From Microbacterium sp. CBA3102 (lineage in GTDB: Bacteria > Actinomycetota > Actinomycetes > Actinomycetales > Microbacteriaceae): a stretch of 64,000 nt of DNA. Positions 41,309 through 49,882 of this stretch are shown here, piece after piece. Under the pieces are notes generated by a model. That model saw nothing but the letters and a program-made list of their open reading frames with translations, ran no database searches and was not told the origin of the DNA. How positions within the stretch are numbered: the first letter of the stretch is position 1; the number at the start of each line of letters is the position of its first letter. A program made the translations under genes and the position numbers. The stretch is taken from positions 1,612,001 through 1,676,000 of the forward strand of contig NZ_CP042412.1 in NCBI RefSeq assembly GCF_007954505.1. The letters are read 5' to 3'.

Positions 41309-42931
41309 ATGGCCACCGCAGCGACGCAGACCCATAAACGCGAAGCCTTCAGCTCGCGCAACGTGTTCATCCTCTCGGCGATCGGATCGGCGGTCGGCCT
41401 CGGCAACATCTGGCGCTTCCCCTACGTCGCCTACGAAGGCGGTGGCGGAGCGTTCCTCATCCCCTATCTGTGCGCGCTCCTCACGGCAGGCATCCCGCTG
41501 CTGTTCTTCGACTACGCGATCGGCCACCGCTTCCGCGGGTCGGCACCGCTGGCGTTCCGACGGATGCACCGTGCGGCCGAGCCTCTCGGATGGTGGCAGG
41601 TCCTCATCTGCGTCGTGATCGCGGTGTACTACGCCGTCATCGTCGCCTGGGCCGCGATGTACACGTGGTTCTCCGCCCAGCTCACCTGGGGTGCGGGCAA
41701 CGAGAATGATTTCTTCTTCATCGACTTCCTCCGCTCGGCCGATGTCGCCGAGGTGGGCGTATCGACCGACTTCGTGCCGCAGGTGGGCATCCCCCTGGTC
41801 GCGGCTTGGCTGATCGTCATCGTGATCATGGCGTTCGGAGTGAAACGCGGTATAGGCCGGGCGAACATGATCCTGATGCCTCTGCTCACCCTCATGTTCG
41901 CGACTCTCGTGGTGCAGTCCCTCTTCCTTCCGGGTGCGATGGAGGGTCTGAACGCGTTCTTCACTCCGAACTGGGAGGCCCTGGCCGATCCTGGCGTCTG
42001 GGCCTCCGCGTACGGCCACATCTTCTTCTCACTGTCCGTCGCATTCGGCATCATGGTGACGTACTCCTCGTACCTGAAGCGCAAGACCGATCTCACCGGC
42101 TCGGGACTCGTCGTCGCTTTCGCGAACTCCGGTTTCGAGATCCTCGCCGGGATCGGCGTCTTCGCGGCTCTCGGCTTCATGGCGCAGGCGCAGAGCACGG
42201 AGGTAGCCGGTGTCGCCTCCTCCGGCATCGGACTCGCCTTCATCGCCTTCCCGACGATCGTGTCGCAGGCGACAGGCGGGTCGATCATCGGCGTCCTGTT
42301 CTTCGGCGCCCTCGTCTTCGCCGGTATCACCTCGCTGATCTCGATCCTCGAAGTGATCGTGGCCGCGCTGCAGGACAAGCTCGGCTGGGCTCGGGTGCGT
42401 ACCACGCTCACGGTCACGATCCCGCTGGCGATCATCTCGATGGCGCTCTTCTCGACGACCACGGCCTTGTCGGTCCTCGACACGGCGGATGCCTTCGTCA
42501 ACTCCTTCGGCATCATGGCGGTCGCGCTGGTGGCCGTGATCGTCGTGGCCTGGCTGCTGCACAAGCTGCCGGTGCTGGCGGAGCACCTGAACCGGCGTTC
42601 GAGCTTCCGGGTAGGGACGATCTGGAAGGTGCTCGTGGGCATCCTGGCGCCGGTGGTGCTCGGGTACCTCTTCATCAGCGAGCTCATCGCCAAGACGTCT
42701 GAGCCCTACAGCGGCTACCCTGCCTGGTTCCTCGCGATCTTCGGCTGGGGGATGGTCATCGCCCTGGTCGTGCTGGCGCTGATCCTCTCGGCTCTGCCGT
42801 GGAGCGGGCGTTCGCATGCGAAGGACGATCCCGAGTACGACGAATTCCTTTCGAAGGAAGAGTACGAACCCGATGCGGAGACCTCGGCGATCCCGCTGAT
42901 CGACACGACCACGAAGGGAACCGGCGCATGA
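41309..42931 (+). CDS. metP: Sodium-dependent methionine/alanine importer, NSS family
   Basis: A 540-residue neurotransmitter:sodium symporter-family transporter with about twelve transmembrane segments. The signature SAIGSAVGLGNIWRFPYVAY at residues 21-40 forms the Na+ and substrate site. The pairing with a 44-residue MetS-like gene is the arrangement shown for the MetP/MetS methionine and alanine importer of Corynebacterium glutamicum. The ATG at 41309 was chosen over a far longer frame because the family N terminus begins a few residues before the first helix. It overlaps metS by four bases. Confidence 0.9.
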   Translation: MATAATQTHKREAFSSRNVFILSAIGSAVGLGNIWRFPYVAYEGGGGAFLIPYLCALLTAGIPLLFFDYAIGHRFRGSAPLAFRRMHRAAEPLGWWQVLICVVIAVYYAVIVAWAAMYTWFSAQLTWGAGNENDFFFIDFLRSADVAEVGVSTDFVPQVGIPLVAAWLIVIVIMAFGVKRGIGRANMILMPLLTLMFATLVVQSLFLPGAMEGLNAFFTPNWEALADPGVWASAYGHIFFSLSVAFGIMVTYSSYLKRKTDLTGSGLVVAFANSGFEILAGIGVFAALGFMAQAQSTEVAGVASSGIGLAFIAFPTIVSQATGGSIIGVLFFGALVFAGITSLISILEVIVAALQDKLGWARVRTTLTVTIPLAIISMALFSTTTALSVLDTADAFVNSFGIMAVALVAVIVVAWLLHKLPVLAEHLNRRSSFRVGTIWKVLVGILAPVVLGYLFISELIAKTSEPYSGYPAWFLAIFGWGMVIALVVLALILSALPWSGRSHAKDDPEYDEFLSKEEYEPDAETSAIPLIDTTTKGTGA

Positions 42932-43062
42932 CCACGACGGCGATCGTCATGATGATCATCGCGATGGTCACGGTCTGGGGCGGCTTGGTCGCCGGGATCG
43001 TGAACCTCGCTCGTCACCCGGAAGAAGCCGAGACGGAGCCCGCTCCGCCCGTCGAGCTCTGA
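42928..43062 (+). CDS. metS: MetS-like small subunit of methionine/alanine importer
   Basis: A 44-residue protein: one transmembrane helix (AIVMMIIAMVTVWGGLVAGI) and a short tail NLARHPEEAETEPAPPVEL. Size, topology and position directly after metP match MetS, the small subunit required for MetP function. The ATG overlaps the metP stop (ATGA). Confidence 0.88.
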   Translation: MTTTAIVMMIIAMVTVWGGLVAGIVNLARHPEEAETEPAPPVEL

Positions 43063-43143
43063 GCGGGAGATGACCGCATCCGACCGCAGAAGTCGGGTGC
43101 GGGTGAGCGGCGCGCGGCGACGATGGTGGGGAAAGGAGGACCC

Positions 43144-44010
43144 ATGATCGGCTCGCTCAACGCCCTGGTCGACCTCGTCGAGGCCGAAGGTCCCGCCGAG
43201 GGGATCGACGTCGCCGGGTTCGCTCGTGAGCACGGCACGACGGAGTATCACCTACGCCGCATGTTCTCCGCGCTGGCGGGAATGCCGCTCTCGGAGTACG
43301 TGCGTCGTCGTCGGATGACACTCGCCGGTGCAGAGCTCGCCACCGGAGCGTCGAGCCTGCTCGAGGTCGCCGTTCGGCACGGTTACGGGTCGGTGGAGGC
43401 GTTCGGCCGGGCGTTCCGTGCGGTGCACGGCATCAGCCCGGCTGATGCGCGCCGAGATGGGGGTCCTCTCCGTACACAACCCACGCTCCGGTTCCGCCTG
43501 AGCGTCGAAGGGAGCACTCCGATGGACGTCACCATCACTCACCAGCCCGCTTTCACCCTCGCAGGCCATGCCGCCGAGGTGCCACTGATCCACGAGGGCG
43601 TCAACCCGTATATCCAGGCGCACATCGCGGCGATACCACCCGAGGAGCACGCGCGACTCAAAAGCCTCGGCGATGCCGAGCCGTCGGGCATCCTGGCCGT
43701 CACGGCCGACATCGCTCCGGACGCCGCGGAGGGAGAAGCGCTGACCTATCTGCACGGCGTCGCGTTGCAGCCCACGACCGCAGTGCCCGCTGACCTCGAC
43801 ACGCTTCCCCAAGAGCAGGGTGCGTGGGCCGTGTTCGCGGCGCGGGGGCCGTTCCCCGAGACACTGCAGAAACTGTGGGCGGCCACCGCGGCGGACTGGT
43901 TCCCGTCGAATCCGTGGCGCCTGCGCCCCGGCCCCTCGATCGTGCGCTACCTCGAGTTCACGGGCGATTTCGCCTCGTGCGAGCTCTGGCTCCCTGTCGA
44001 ACAGAGCTGA
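43144..44010 (+). CDS. AraC-family regulator with C-terminal GyrI-like effector domain
   Basis: A 288-residue regulator. The N-terminal AraC-type DNA-binding domain has two helix-turn-helices (FAREHGTTEYHLRRMFSALA; LEVAVRHGYGSVEAFGRAFR, then GISPADARR). The C-terminal GyrI/AraC effector-binding domain (VTITHQPAFTLAGHAAEVPL to the end) binds small hydrophobic ligands in Rob/BmrR-type proteins. The ATG at 43144 follows a perfect AAAGGAGG. The next gene encodes a stand-alone GyrI-like protein. Confidence 0.88.
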   Translation: MIGSLNALVDLVEAEGPAEGIDVAGFAREHGTTEYHLRRMFSALAGMPLSEYVRRRRMTLAGAELATGASSLLEVAVRHGYGSVEAFGRAFRAVHGISPADARRDGGPLRTQPTLRFRLSVEGSTPMDVTITHQPAFTLAGHAAEVPLIHEGVNPYIQAHIAAIPPEEHARLKSLGDAEPSGILAVTADIAPDAAEGEALTYLHGVALQPTTAVPADLDTLPQEQGAWAVFAARGPFPETLQKLWAATAADWFPSNPWRLRPGPSIVRYLEFTGDFASCELWLPVEQS

Positions 44011-44101
44011 GGGCCGCGAGGCGGGACGTCACTCACGTGCGCCCCGCCTCGAATGTCGGACCTCGATGCAAGACTGGGCACACGACCCAGGGAGGCACGT
44101 C

Positions 44102-44737
44102 ATGGCGGCGATCGACCCGAAGAAGACGCTCGATGCGTACCAGGCGAAACGGGGTGAGTTCCGTGTCGTCGAGGTTCCCCCTCTGCAGTATCTGGCGATC
44201 GATGGAGCGGGGGATCCGAACACGGCTCCTGCGTACGCCGAAGCCGTCTCCGCACTGTTCCCGGTGGCGTACACGCTCAAGTTCGCCAGCCGGAAGGAAC
44301 TCGGTATCGACACCGTGGTGATGCCACTCGAAGGACTCTGGCATGCGCCCGACATGGAGTCGTTCACCTCTCGTCGCGACAAGTCGGCGTGGCTGTGGAC
44401 GATGATGATCATGGTCGGCGACCACATCACCGCGGAGATGTTCACCGACGCCGTGGAGGCCGTGGCGCAGAAGGCGGCGAAGAAGAAGGAGCCGTTGCCC
44501 GCACTCGGAGGCGTGCGACTGGAGACCCTCGACGAAGGAATCTGTGTGCAGACCCTGCACCTCGGCCCCTTCGATGACGAGGGTCCCGTGCTCGACGATC
44601 TCCATCACCGCTTCATCCCCGAGAACGGGCTGCGGATGCGAGGGCGGCACCATGAGATCTATCTGAGCGATCCGCGTCGCAGCGATCCGGCGAAGCTGCG
44701 CACGATCCTCCGGCAGCCGGTGGCACCGACCACCTGA
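44102..44737 (+). CDS. Stand-alone GyrI-like small-molecule-binding protein
   Basis: A 211-residue protein matching the GyrI-like family (often annotated as GyrI-like or DUF-type effector-binding). It has VVEVPPLQYLAIDGAGDPNT at the N terminus, a central WLWTMMIMVGDHI segment and C-terminal GRHHEIYLSDPRRSDPAKLR, a well-conserved family ending. It has no DNA-binding domain. It follows the AraC/GyrI regulator by 91 nt on the same strand, and AGGGAGG provides its Shine-Dalgarno. Related proteins hydrolyse or sequester ligands; no function is assigned here. Confidence 0.82.
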   Translation: MAAIDPKKTLDAYQAKRGEFRVVEVPPLQYLAIDGAGDPNTAPAYAEAVSALFPVAYTLKFASRKELGIDTVVMPLEGLWHAPDMESFTSRRDKSAWLWTMMIMVGDHITAEMFTDAVEAVAQKAAKKKEPLPALGGVRLETLDEGICVQTLHLGPFDDEGPVLDDLHHRFIPENGLRMRGRHHEIYLSDPRRSDPAKLRTILRQPVAPTT

Positions 44738-44793
44738 CGCCCGCACGACTGCGTCGTGAAATCAAGCCTCTTCTGGCGGTGTGCCGTGACGGA

Positions 44794-44799
44794 TACTCT
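44794..44799 (+). promoter_or_regulatory. Leaderless-type -10 element of the DUF1206 gene
   Basis: TACTCT ends 6 nt before the ATG at 44806. A weak -35 (TTCTGG, 44771-44776) lies 17 bp upstream. Confidence 0.45.
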
Positions 44800-44805
44800 T
44801 CATCG

Positions 44806-45606
44806 ATGAGCACGGTCAAGCACGCCGCACGGGTCGCCAAGGATTCCTCCGCCTTCCGAAGGATCGCGCGCGCAGGCTTCGTGGTGCTCGGGCTGATCCA
44901 CGTCGTCCTCGGCTCCATCGCCATCTCCATCGCCGCGGGCGCATCCGGTGACGCGGATCAGGACGGAGCGATGGAGCAGATCCGTCAGAATCCCGTGGGA
45001 GGGTTGCTGCTGGTGCTCATCGCCGTGGGGCTGTTCGCCCTGGCGGCCTGGCAGGTCGCGAGTGCCTTCCTCGCGAGCGATCCCGCCGAGACGAAGAAGT
45101 GGGGTCAGCGGATCAAGCTCGTCGGCATCTCCCTCGCCTACCTCGTCGTCGGAGGCATGGCGTTCATCTACGCGGTGGGTGGCCACGCCGACTCGGAGAA
45201 GGCGTCGAAGACCCTCAGCGCGGTCGTGCTGGCGGCCCCCGGGGGAGTGGCACTGCTCGTCGTCATCGGCCTGTCCGTCGCGGGAGTCGGGGTCGGCTTC
45301 ATCGTCGGCGGGTTCACCCGCGGGTTCGAGAAGCTGCTCGACCTCCCCTCCGGAGTCGCCCGCGGCGGCATCGTCACGCTCGGCGTCATCGGGTACTTCG
45401 GCAAGGGCATCGCCGTCGGGGTGACCGGGGTGCTCTTCGTGGTGGCGGCCGTGACGCAGGATCCGGAGAAGGGAGCGGGGTTGGACGCTGCTCTGCACAG
45501 CCTGCTGGTGCTGCCGTTCGGGCCCGTCCTCCTCGGTGCCGTCGGGGTGGGGCTGGCGGTCTACGGGGTGTTCTGCATCGCCCGCGCGCGGTTCGCCCGC
45601 ATGTGA
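44806..45606 (+). CDS. DUF1206 membrane protein
   Basis: A 266-residue integral membrane protein with about six hydrophobic segments forming three similar pairs, the DUF1206 pattern: ARAGFVVLGLIHVVLGSIAI, then IKLVGISLAYLVVGGMAFIY, then TLGVIGYFGKGIAVGVTGVL. Each repeat begins with an aromatic/Gly-rich helix. Function unknown. The ATG at 44806 is supported by the -10 element 6 nt upstream. It is convergent with the LysE gene. Confidence 0.85.
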   Translation: MSTVKHAARVAKDSSAFRRIARAGFVVLGLIHVVLGSIAISIAAGASGDADQDGAMEQIRQNPVGGLLLVLIAVGLFALAAWQVASAFLASDPAETKKWGQRIKLVGISLAYLVVGGMAFIYAVGGHADSEKASKTLSAVVLAAPGGVALLVVIGLSVAGVGVGFIVGGFTRGFEKLLDLPSGVARGGIVTLGVIGYFGKGIAVGVTGVLFVVAAVTQDPEKGAGLDAALHSLLVLPFGPVLLGAVGVGLAVYGVFCIARARFARM

Positions 45607-45631
45607 GTCCGCGTATCTCGTCGCCGGCCGC

Positions 45632-46279
45632 TCAGGCGGTCGCAGGTTTCTCGCTCCACACGAGCAGGAACGCGCCGAGAGCGATCATGAGCCCGCCTCC
45701 GGTCGCGCCCATCGCTTCGATTCGCCGCGGAGAGCGGCCGAACCACCCGCGCGCCGCACTGGCGAGAAGCACCCACACCGCGTCGCAGGTCACACCGATC
45801 GCCACGACGATCACACCGAGCACGAAGAGCTGGGCGGGCACCGACCCGGCCTGCAGGTCGACGAACTGGGGCAGGATCGCGAGGAAGAACGCGATCGACT
45901 TCGGGTTGGTGACGCCGACCACGAACCCTTCGAGGAGCAGACGCCATCCGGAGCGTCTCGCCTGCTCCGCGACGAGAGCGCGCGCCGCGTCCTTCCGGTG
46001 GCGGATCGCCTGGACGCCGAGGTAGACGAGGTACCCGGCGCCGAGCACCTTGATGATCGTGAACAGCAGGACCGATTGCGCGATGACTGTGCCGACACCG
46101 AGTGCGACGCCGACGACGAGCACGATTGAGCCGGCGGCTGTCCCGAGGATGCTGAGGAACCCGCCGATCCGCCCGAGCGACATCGCCCGTCCGATCGTGA
46201 ACAGCACGGTGGGGCCCGGGATCACCACCATCACGAACGCCGCCGCGATGAGGGCGAGCAGTGTGTCGGGGGCGATCAT
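45632..46279 (-). CDS. LysE/RhtB-family amino-acid exporter
   Basis: A 215-residue membrane exporter with about six transmembrane segments. It shows the family's N-terminal FVMVVIPGPTVLFTIGRAMS, with the conserved PGP, and GFVVGVTNPKSIAFFLAILP around residues 113-132. Such proteins export lysine, homoserine, threonine or other amino acids; the substrate is not readable. It is divergent from sufS. Confidence 0.9.
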   Translation of the reverse strand: MIAPDTLLALIAAAFVMVVIPGPTVLFTIGRAMSLGRIGGFLSILGTAAGSIVLVVGVALGVGTVIAQSVLLFTIIKVLGAGYLVYLGVQAIRHRKDAARALVAEQARRSGWRLLLEGFVVGVTNPKSIAFFLAILPQFVDLQAGSVPAQLFVLGVIVVAIGVTCDAVWVLLASAARGWFGRSPRRIEAMGATGGGLMIALGAFLLVWSEKPATA

Positions 46280-46285
46280 GGGTCG

Positions 46286-46291
46286 AGCCTA
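46286..46291 (-). promoter_or_regulatory. Leaderless-type -10 element of the LysE gene
   Basis: TAGGCT on the minus strand ends 6 nt before the ATG at 46279. Confidence 0.45.
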
Positions 46292-46361
46292 GAGGGGCGG
46301 ACGTCCGCGGTCGAGCGGTCGTGCGGGCCCACGCCTGTCGTGAAGGTGGGAAACTGGAACG

Positions 46362-47669
46362 ATGAGCGTTTCTTCCGGCGTCGACGTGATCGCCCCCCTG
46401 AGTGAGGACGAGCTGCGGCGAATCCGTGAGGACTTCCCGATCCTCCGCACACAGGTGCAGGGGCATCCCCTGGTGTACCTCGATTCGGGGGCGACCGCGC
46501 AGCGCCCGTTCGCGGTGCTCGACGCCGAGCGCGAGTTCTCGACCACTCTGAACTCCGCCGTGCACCGGGGCGCGCACACTCTGGCAGCAGAGGCGACGGA
46601 GCTGTTCGAAGAGGCCCGCGGCACGATCGCACGGTTCGTGGGGGCGGACGAGGACGAGATCGTCTGGACATCGAATGCGACGGAGGCGATCAACCTCATC
46701 GCGTACTCGCTCTCGAACGCGTCACTCGGGCGTGGGGGAGCGGAGGCCGAACGATTCCGCCTCCGCGAGGGAGACGAGATCGTCACCACCGAGATGGAGC
46801 ACCACGCGAACCTCATCCCGTGGCAGGAACTCGCCGCGCGGACCGGGGCGACGCTGAAGGTCATCCCGCTCGACGACGATGGCGCGCTGCGGCTCGACGT
46901 CGCCGCCGACCTGATCACCGCACGCACGAAGCTCGTGGCGTTCACGCACGTCTCGAACGTGCTCGGCGTGATCAATCCGGTCGAGACCCTCGTCACCGCG
47001 GCCCGCGAGGTCGGCGCGCTGACCGTGCTCGATGCGTGCCAGTCGGCGCCGCATCTCCCGCTCGACGTGCGGGCGCTCGGCGTCGACTTCGCCGCGCTGT
47101 CCGGGCACAAGATGCTCGGCCCCACCGGGATCGGCGCGCTCTACGGTCGGCGCGAGGTGCTGGCCGCGATGCCGCCGTTCCTCACCGGCGGGTCCATGAT
47201 CACCACGGTGACGACGACGGAGGCCGAGTACCTTCCGCCGCCGCAGCGGTTCGAGGCGGGCACGCAACGGGTGTCGCAGGCCATCGCGCTCGCCGCGGCC
47301 GTGGACTATCTGACCGAGGTGGGCATGTCGCGCATCGCCGCGCACGAGGCCGCGTTCGGTCGGCGCCTCGTCGACGGTCTGGGTGCGATCGATGGGGTCC
47401 GCGTGCTCGGCGCCGACATCGATCTCCCGCGCGTGGGCCTGGCGAGCTTCGATGTCGCCGGTATCCACTCCCATGATGTGGGGCAGTTCCTCGACGACCT
47501 CGGGATCGCCGTGCGGGTCGGGCACCACTGTGCGCAGCCGCTGCATCGGCGCCTCGGAGTGACCTCGTCCACGCGGGCGAGTACCTACCTGTACACGACC
47601 GATGCCGAGGTGGACGCCGTGATCGAGGGCGTCGCGGGAGCGATCGACTTCTTCCGGAGGGGCGTATGA
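46362..47669 (+). CDS. sufS: Cysteine desulfurase (SufS type)
   Basis: A PLP enzyme that takes sulfur from cysteine for Fe-S cluster assembly. The 435 residues show the group II pattern: YLDSGATAQRP, TSNATEAINLI, EMEHHANLIPWQ, PLP Lys250 in LSGHKMLGPTG and catalytic Cys390 in GHHCAQPLHRRLG. It overlaps sufU by four bases. The sufBCD scaffold genes are not in the window. A GAAACT hexamer lies 6 nt before the ATG, a weak leaderless-type match. Confidence 0.95.
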   Translation: MSVSSGVDVIAPLSEDELRRIREDFPILRTQVQGHPLVYLDSGATAQRPFAVLDAEREFSTTLNSAVHRGAHTLAAEATELFEEARGTIARFVGADEDEIVWTSNATEAINLIAYSLSNASLGRGGAEAERFRLREGDEIVTTEMEHHANLIPWQELAARTGATLKVIPLDDDGALRLDVAADLITARTKLVAFTHVSNVLGVINPVETLVTAAREVGALTVLDACQSAPHLPLDVRALGVDFAALSGHKMLGPTGIGALYGRREVLAAMPPFLTGGSMITTVTTTEAEYLPPPQRFEAGTQRVSQAIALAAAVDYLTEVGMSRIAAHEAAFGRRLVDGLGAIDGVRVLGADIDLPRVGLASFDVAGIHSHDVGQFLDDLGIAVRVGHHCAQPLHRRLGVTSSTRASTYLYTTDAEVDAVIEGVAGAIDFFRRGV

Positions 47670-48100
47670 GCGACCTGCAGAACCTGTACCAGGAGTTGAT
47701 CCTGGACCACTCACGCACTCCGCACGGATACGGTCTGCGTGACGAGATCGCGGCGCAGTCGCACCAGCTGAACCCCACGTGCGGTGACGAGATCACGCTG
47801 CAAGTGCATCGTGGTCCCGACGGCGGCGTCGAGGCGATCGCGTGGGAAGGGCACGGATGCGCCATCTCCCAGGCGTCGGCGTCCCTGCTCTCCGAGCTCG
47901 CCGAGGGGCTGACCGTCGCGGAGCTCGAAGTGCGGATCACCGCGTTCCGCGAGGCGATGAGGTCGCGGGGGAAGATCGAACCGGACGAGGAGCTGCTCGG
48001 AGATGCGGCCGCTCTCGGAGGGGTGTCGAAGTACGTGGCCCGCGTGAAGTGCGCCATGCTCGCCTGGGTCGCCGCGGAGGACGCGCTCACACGCGGGTGA
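47666..48100 (+). CDS. sufU: SufU-type zinc-dependent sulfurtransferase/scaffold
   Basis: A 144-residue IscU-fold protein that accepts sulfur from SufS in Gram-positive bacteria. The three metal-site Cys are visible in LNPTCGDEI, GHGCAISQAS and VKCAMLAW. LYQELILDHSRTPHGYG is the conserved N terminus. The insertion between the second and third Cys is of SufU rather than IscU length. Coupled to sufS by ATGA. Confidence 0.95.
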   Translation: MSDLQNLYQELILDHSRTPHGYGLRDEIAAQSHQLNPTCGDEITLQVHRGPDGGVEAIAWEGHGCAISQASASLLSELAEGLTVAELEVRITAFREAMRSRGKIEPDEELLGDAAALGGVSKYVARVKCAMLAWVAAEDALTRG

Positions 48101-48116
48101 CGTGCAGGATGGACGT

Positions 48117-49058
48117 ATGCCTCTGCAGCTGAGTCCTCTGCCCGCCGAACGCTTCGAGGAGTGGCGCAGCGCGGCCAGGCAGCGGGTCATCGACGGCAAC
48201 CGGGTGTCCGGGCACCGGATCGGCGCGGACGCGGTCGACTTCGCGGACGCGTTCTTCGCGGAGCTGCTGCCGGACGGCCTCGCGACCCCGACCGTGCGGA
48301 TCCTGCGCATCGTGGACGAGCACGAACGCGAGCTCGGCACCCTCTGGCTCGCGGTCGGTGAACACAAGCTCTTCCTTCTCGAGCTCGCCGTCGAGGAGCC
48401 GCTCTCCGATGCCCGGAACGATGATGTGCTCGCGCATATCCTGGCGATCGCGAGGGACCGGGGCGTGGCGCGGATCAGCGCACCGCTGTTCCCGCACGAC
48501 GCGGCGGGTCACGCTCTCCTGGAGGGGCGCGGGTTCGAGGTGGCGTCGATCCAGATGGTCCTCGAGCCGTTGCCGGTGCGGGAGGTTCCCGTGCACGTGG
48601 ACGTCGTGCCCATGACGGCCGAGCGGTTCCCCCGGTTCGTCGCCGCCTCGGAGAAGGGGTTCGCCGATGATCTCGTCGCCTCCGGCCGATACTCGCCCGA
48701 GGAAGCGGCGGCCGAATCGCATCGCCAGCTGGTCGCGGAGCTTCCGGAGGGAGTGGAGACGAAGGGGCAGGCACTGTTCACCGCCTCGGTGGACGGTGCG
48801 GAGGTCGGGATCCTCTGGCTCGGCATGCGCGTCCGTGACGGTCGCCCTCATGCTTTCGTGCTCGACATCGAGGTCGACGCCGCTGAGCGTCGCAAGGGAT
48901 ACGGGCGTGCGCTGATGCACGCCGCCGAACGCGAGGCCCGCCGGCTCGGTGCGGACTCCATCGGGCTGCACGTCTTCGGCTTCAACACCGGCGCGATCGA
49001 CCTGTACGAGCAGCTCGGCTATCGCCGCACGGAGGAGAGCCTGCTTCGGGAGCTCTGA
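48117..49058 (+). CDS. GNAT-family N-acetyltransferase
   Basis: A 313-residue protein with a C-terminal GNAT domain. The acetyl-CoA loop is ERRKGYGRALMHAAEREARR, followed by LHVFGFNTGAIDLYEQLGYR. The N-terminal half resembles a second, degenerate GNAT unit (LWLAVGEHKLFLLELAVEE; DRGVARISAPL). Substrate unknown. The ATG at 48117 follows AGGATGG; an in-frame GTG lies 15 bases upstream. It starts 16 nt after sufU and may be read through from it, though the functions look unrelated. Confidence 0.85.
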   Translation: MPLQLSPLPAERFEEWRSAARQRVIDGNRVSGHRIGADAVDFADAFFAELLPDGLATPTVRILRIVDEHERELGTLWLAVGEHKLFLLELAVEEPLSDARNDDVLAHILAIARDRGVARISAPLFPHDAAGHALLEGRGFEVASIQMVLEPLPVREVPVHVDVVPMTAERFPRFVAASEKGFADDLVASGRYSPEEAAAESHRQLVAELPEGVETKGQALFTASVDGAEVGILWLGMRVRDGRPHAFVLDIEVDAAERRKGYGRALMHAAEREARRLGADSIGLHVFGFNTGAIDLYEQLGYRRTEESLLREL

Positions 49059-49116
49059 GGCGCGTCAGCGGAGGACGCGACGGGAATAGTCGTGCGCGAG
49101 CTGCGTTGGGCCGAAC

Positions 49117-49758
49117 ATGACAACTCTCGGAATCATCGGTGCAGGACACATCGGCAGCCAGGTCGCCCGGGTGGCGGTGGCGAACGGCTATGACGTCGTG
49201 ATCGCGAACTCGCGCGGGCCGGAGACCCTCGCCGACCTCGTCGCCGAGCTCGGACCGCGGGCGAAAGCGGCCAACGCGGAGGATGCCGCCGCCGCAGCGG
49301 ACATCGCGGTCGTGACCGTGCCGCTCCATGCGATCGACAAGCTCCCGGCCGAGCAGCTGGCGGGCAAGATCGTGCTCGACACCAACAACTACTACTTCGA
49401 GCGCGACGGGCGCATCGAGGCCCTCGACAAGGGAGAGACCACGACGTCGGAGCTCGTGCAGCGCGCGCTCCCGACGTCGAAGATCGCGAAGGCGTTCAAC
49501 CACATCTACGCGTCCGAGATCACCGCGGACGGCACGCCGGCCGGGACCGCTGATCGACGCGCGCTGGCCACGGCCGGTGACGACGCGGAGGCCGTCGCGT
49601 TCGTGACGCGCTTCTACGACGAGGCCGGCTTCGACACGGTCAACGTCGGGCCGCTCAGCGAGTCGTGGCGAGTCGAGCGCGATCGTCCCGCGTATGTCGT
49701 GCGGCAGAACGCCGCGGAGCTGACCGCGAACATCGCCGCCGCCAACCGGCTGCCCTGA
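49117..49758 (+). CDS. NADP(F420)-dependent oxidoreductase-like Rossmann protein
   Basis: A 213-residue protein with the N-terminal NADP-binding motif LGIIGAGHIGSQVARVAV and NSRGPETL as the phosphate-binding loop. It then has VVTVPLHAIDKLP, DTNNYYFERDGRI and AFNHIYASEI. This is the pattern of NADPH:F420 reductase-like proteins, a family whose members here often reduce unknown substrates. The ATG is the conserved start. No strong Shine-Dalgarno is visible. Confidence 0.83.
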   Translation: MTTLGIIGAGHIGSQVARVAVANGYDVVIANSRGPETLADLVAELGPRAKAANAEDAAAAADIAVVTVPLHAIDKLPAEQLAGKIVLDTNNYYFERDGRIEALDKGETTTSELVQRALPTSKIAKAFNHIYASEITADGTPAGTADRRALATAGDDAEAVAFVTRFYDEAGFDTVNVGPLSESWRVERDRPAYVVRQNAAELTANIAAANRLP

Positions 49759-49831
49759 TCGGAGCCCGGGCGGGCGTGGGGGTGCATCGCGCACTCGTCG
49801 TGCCCGCTCGGGGCGCGCACAACCGGGCGTG

Positions 49832-49876
49832 TTGGGATACCAAAAAGTTGATGATCCGACCCCGGAGTGCGAGAAT
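49832..49876 (+). promoter_or_regulatory. GntR gene promoter with upstream palindrome
   Basis: TTGGGATACCAA (49832-49843; arms TTGG/CCAA) lies just upstream of TTGATG (49848-49853), a 17-bp spacer and GAGAAT (49871-49876), which ends 6 nt before the ATG at 49883. The palindrome is a plausible autoregulatory GntR site. Confidence 0.45.
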
Positions 49877-49882
49877 GCCCAG

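Noticed and set aside
43820..44101. Upstream extension of the GyrI-like protein
   Set aside because: It lies within the AraC gene in another frame. ATG 44102 has a good Shine-Dalgarno and the family N terminus.
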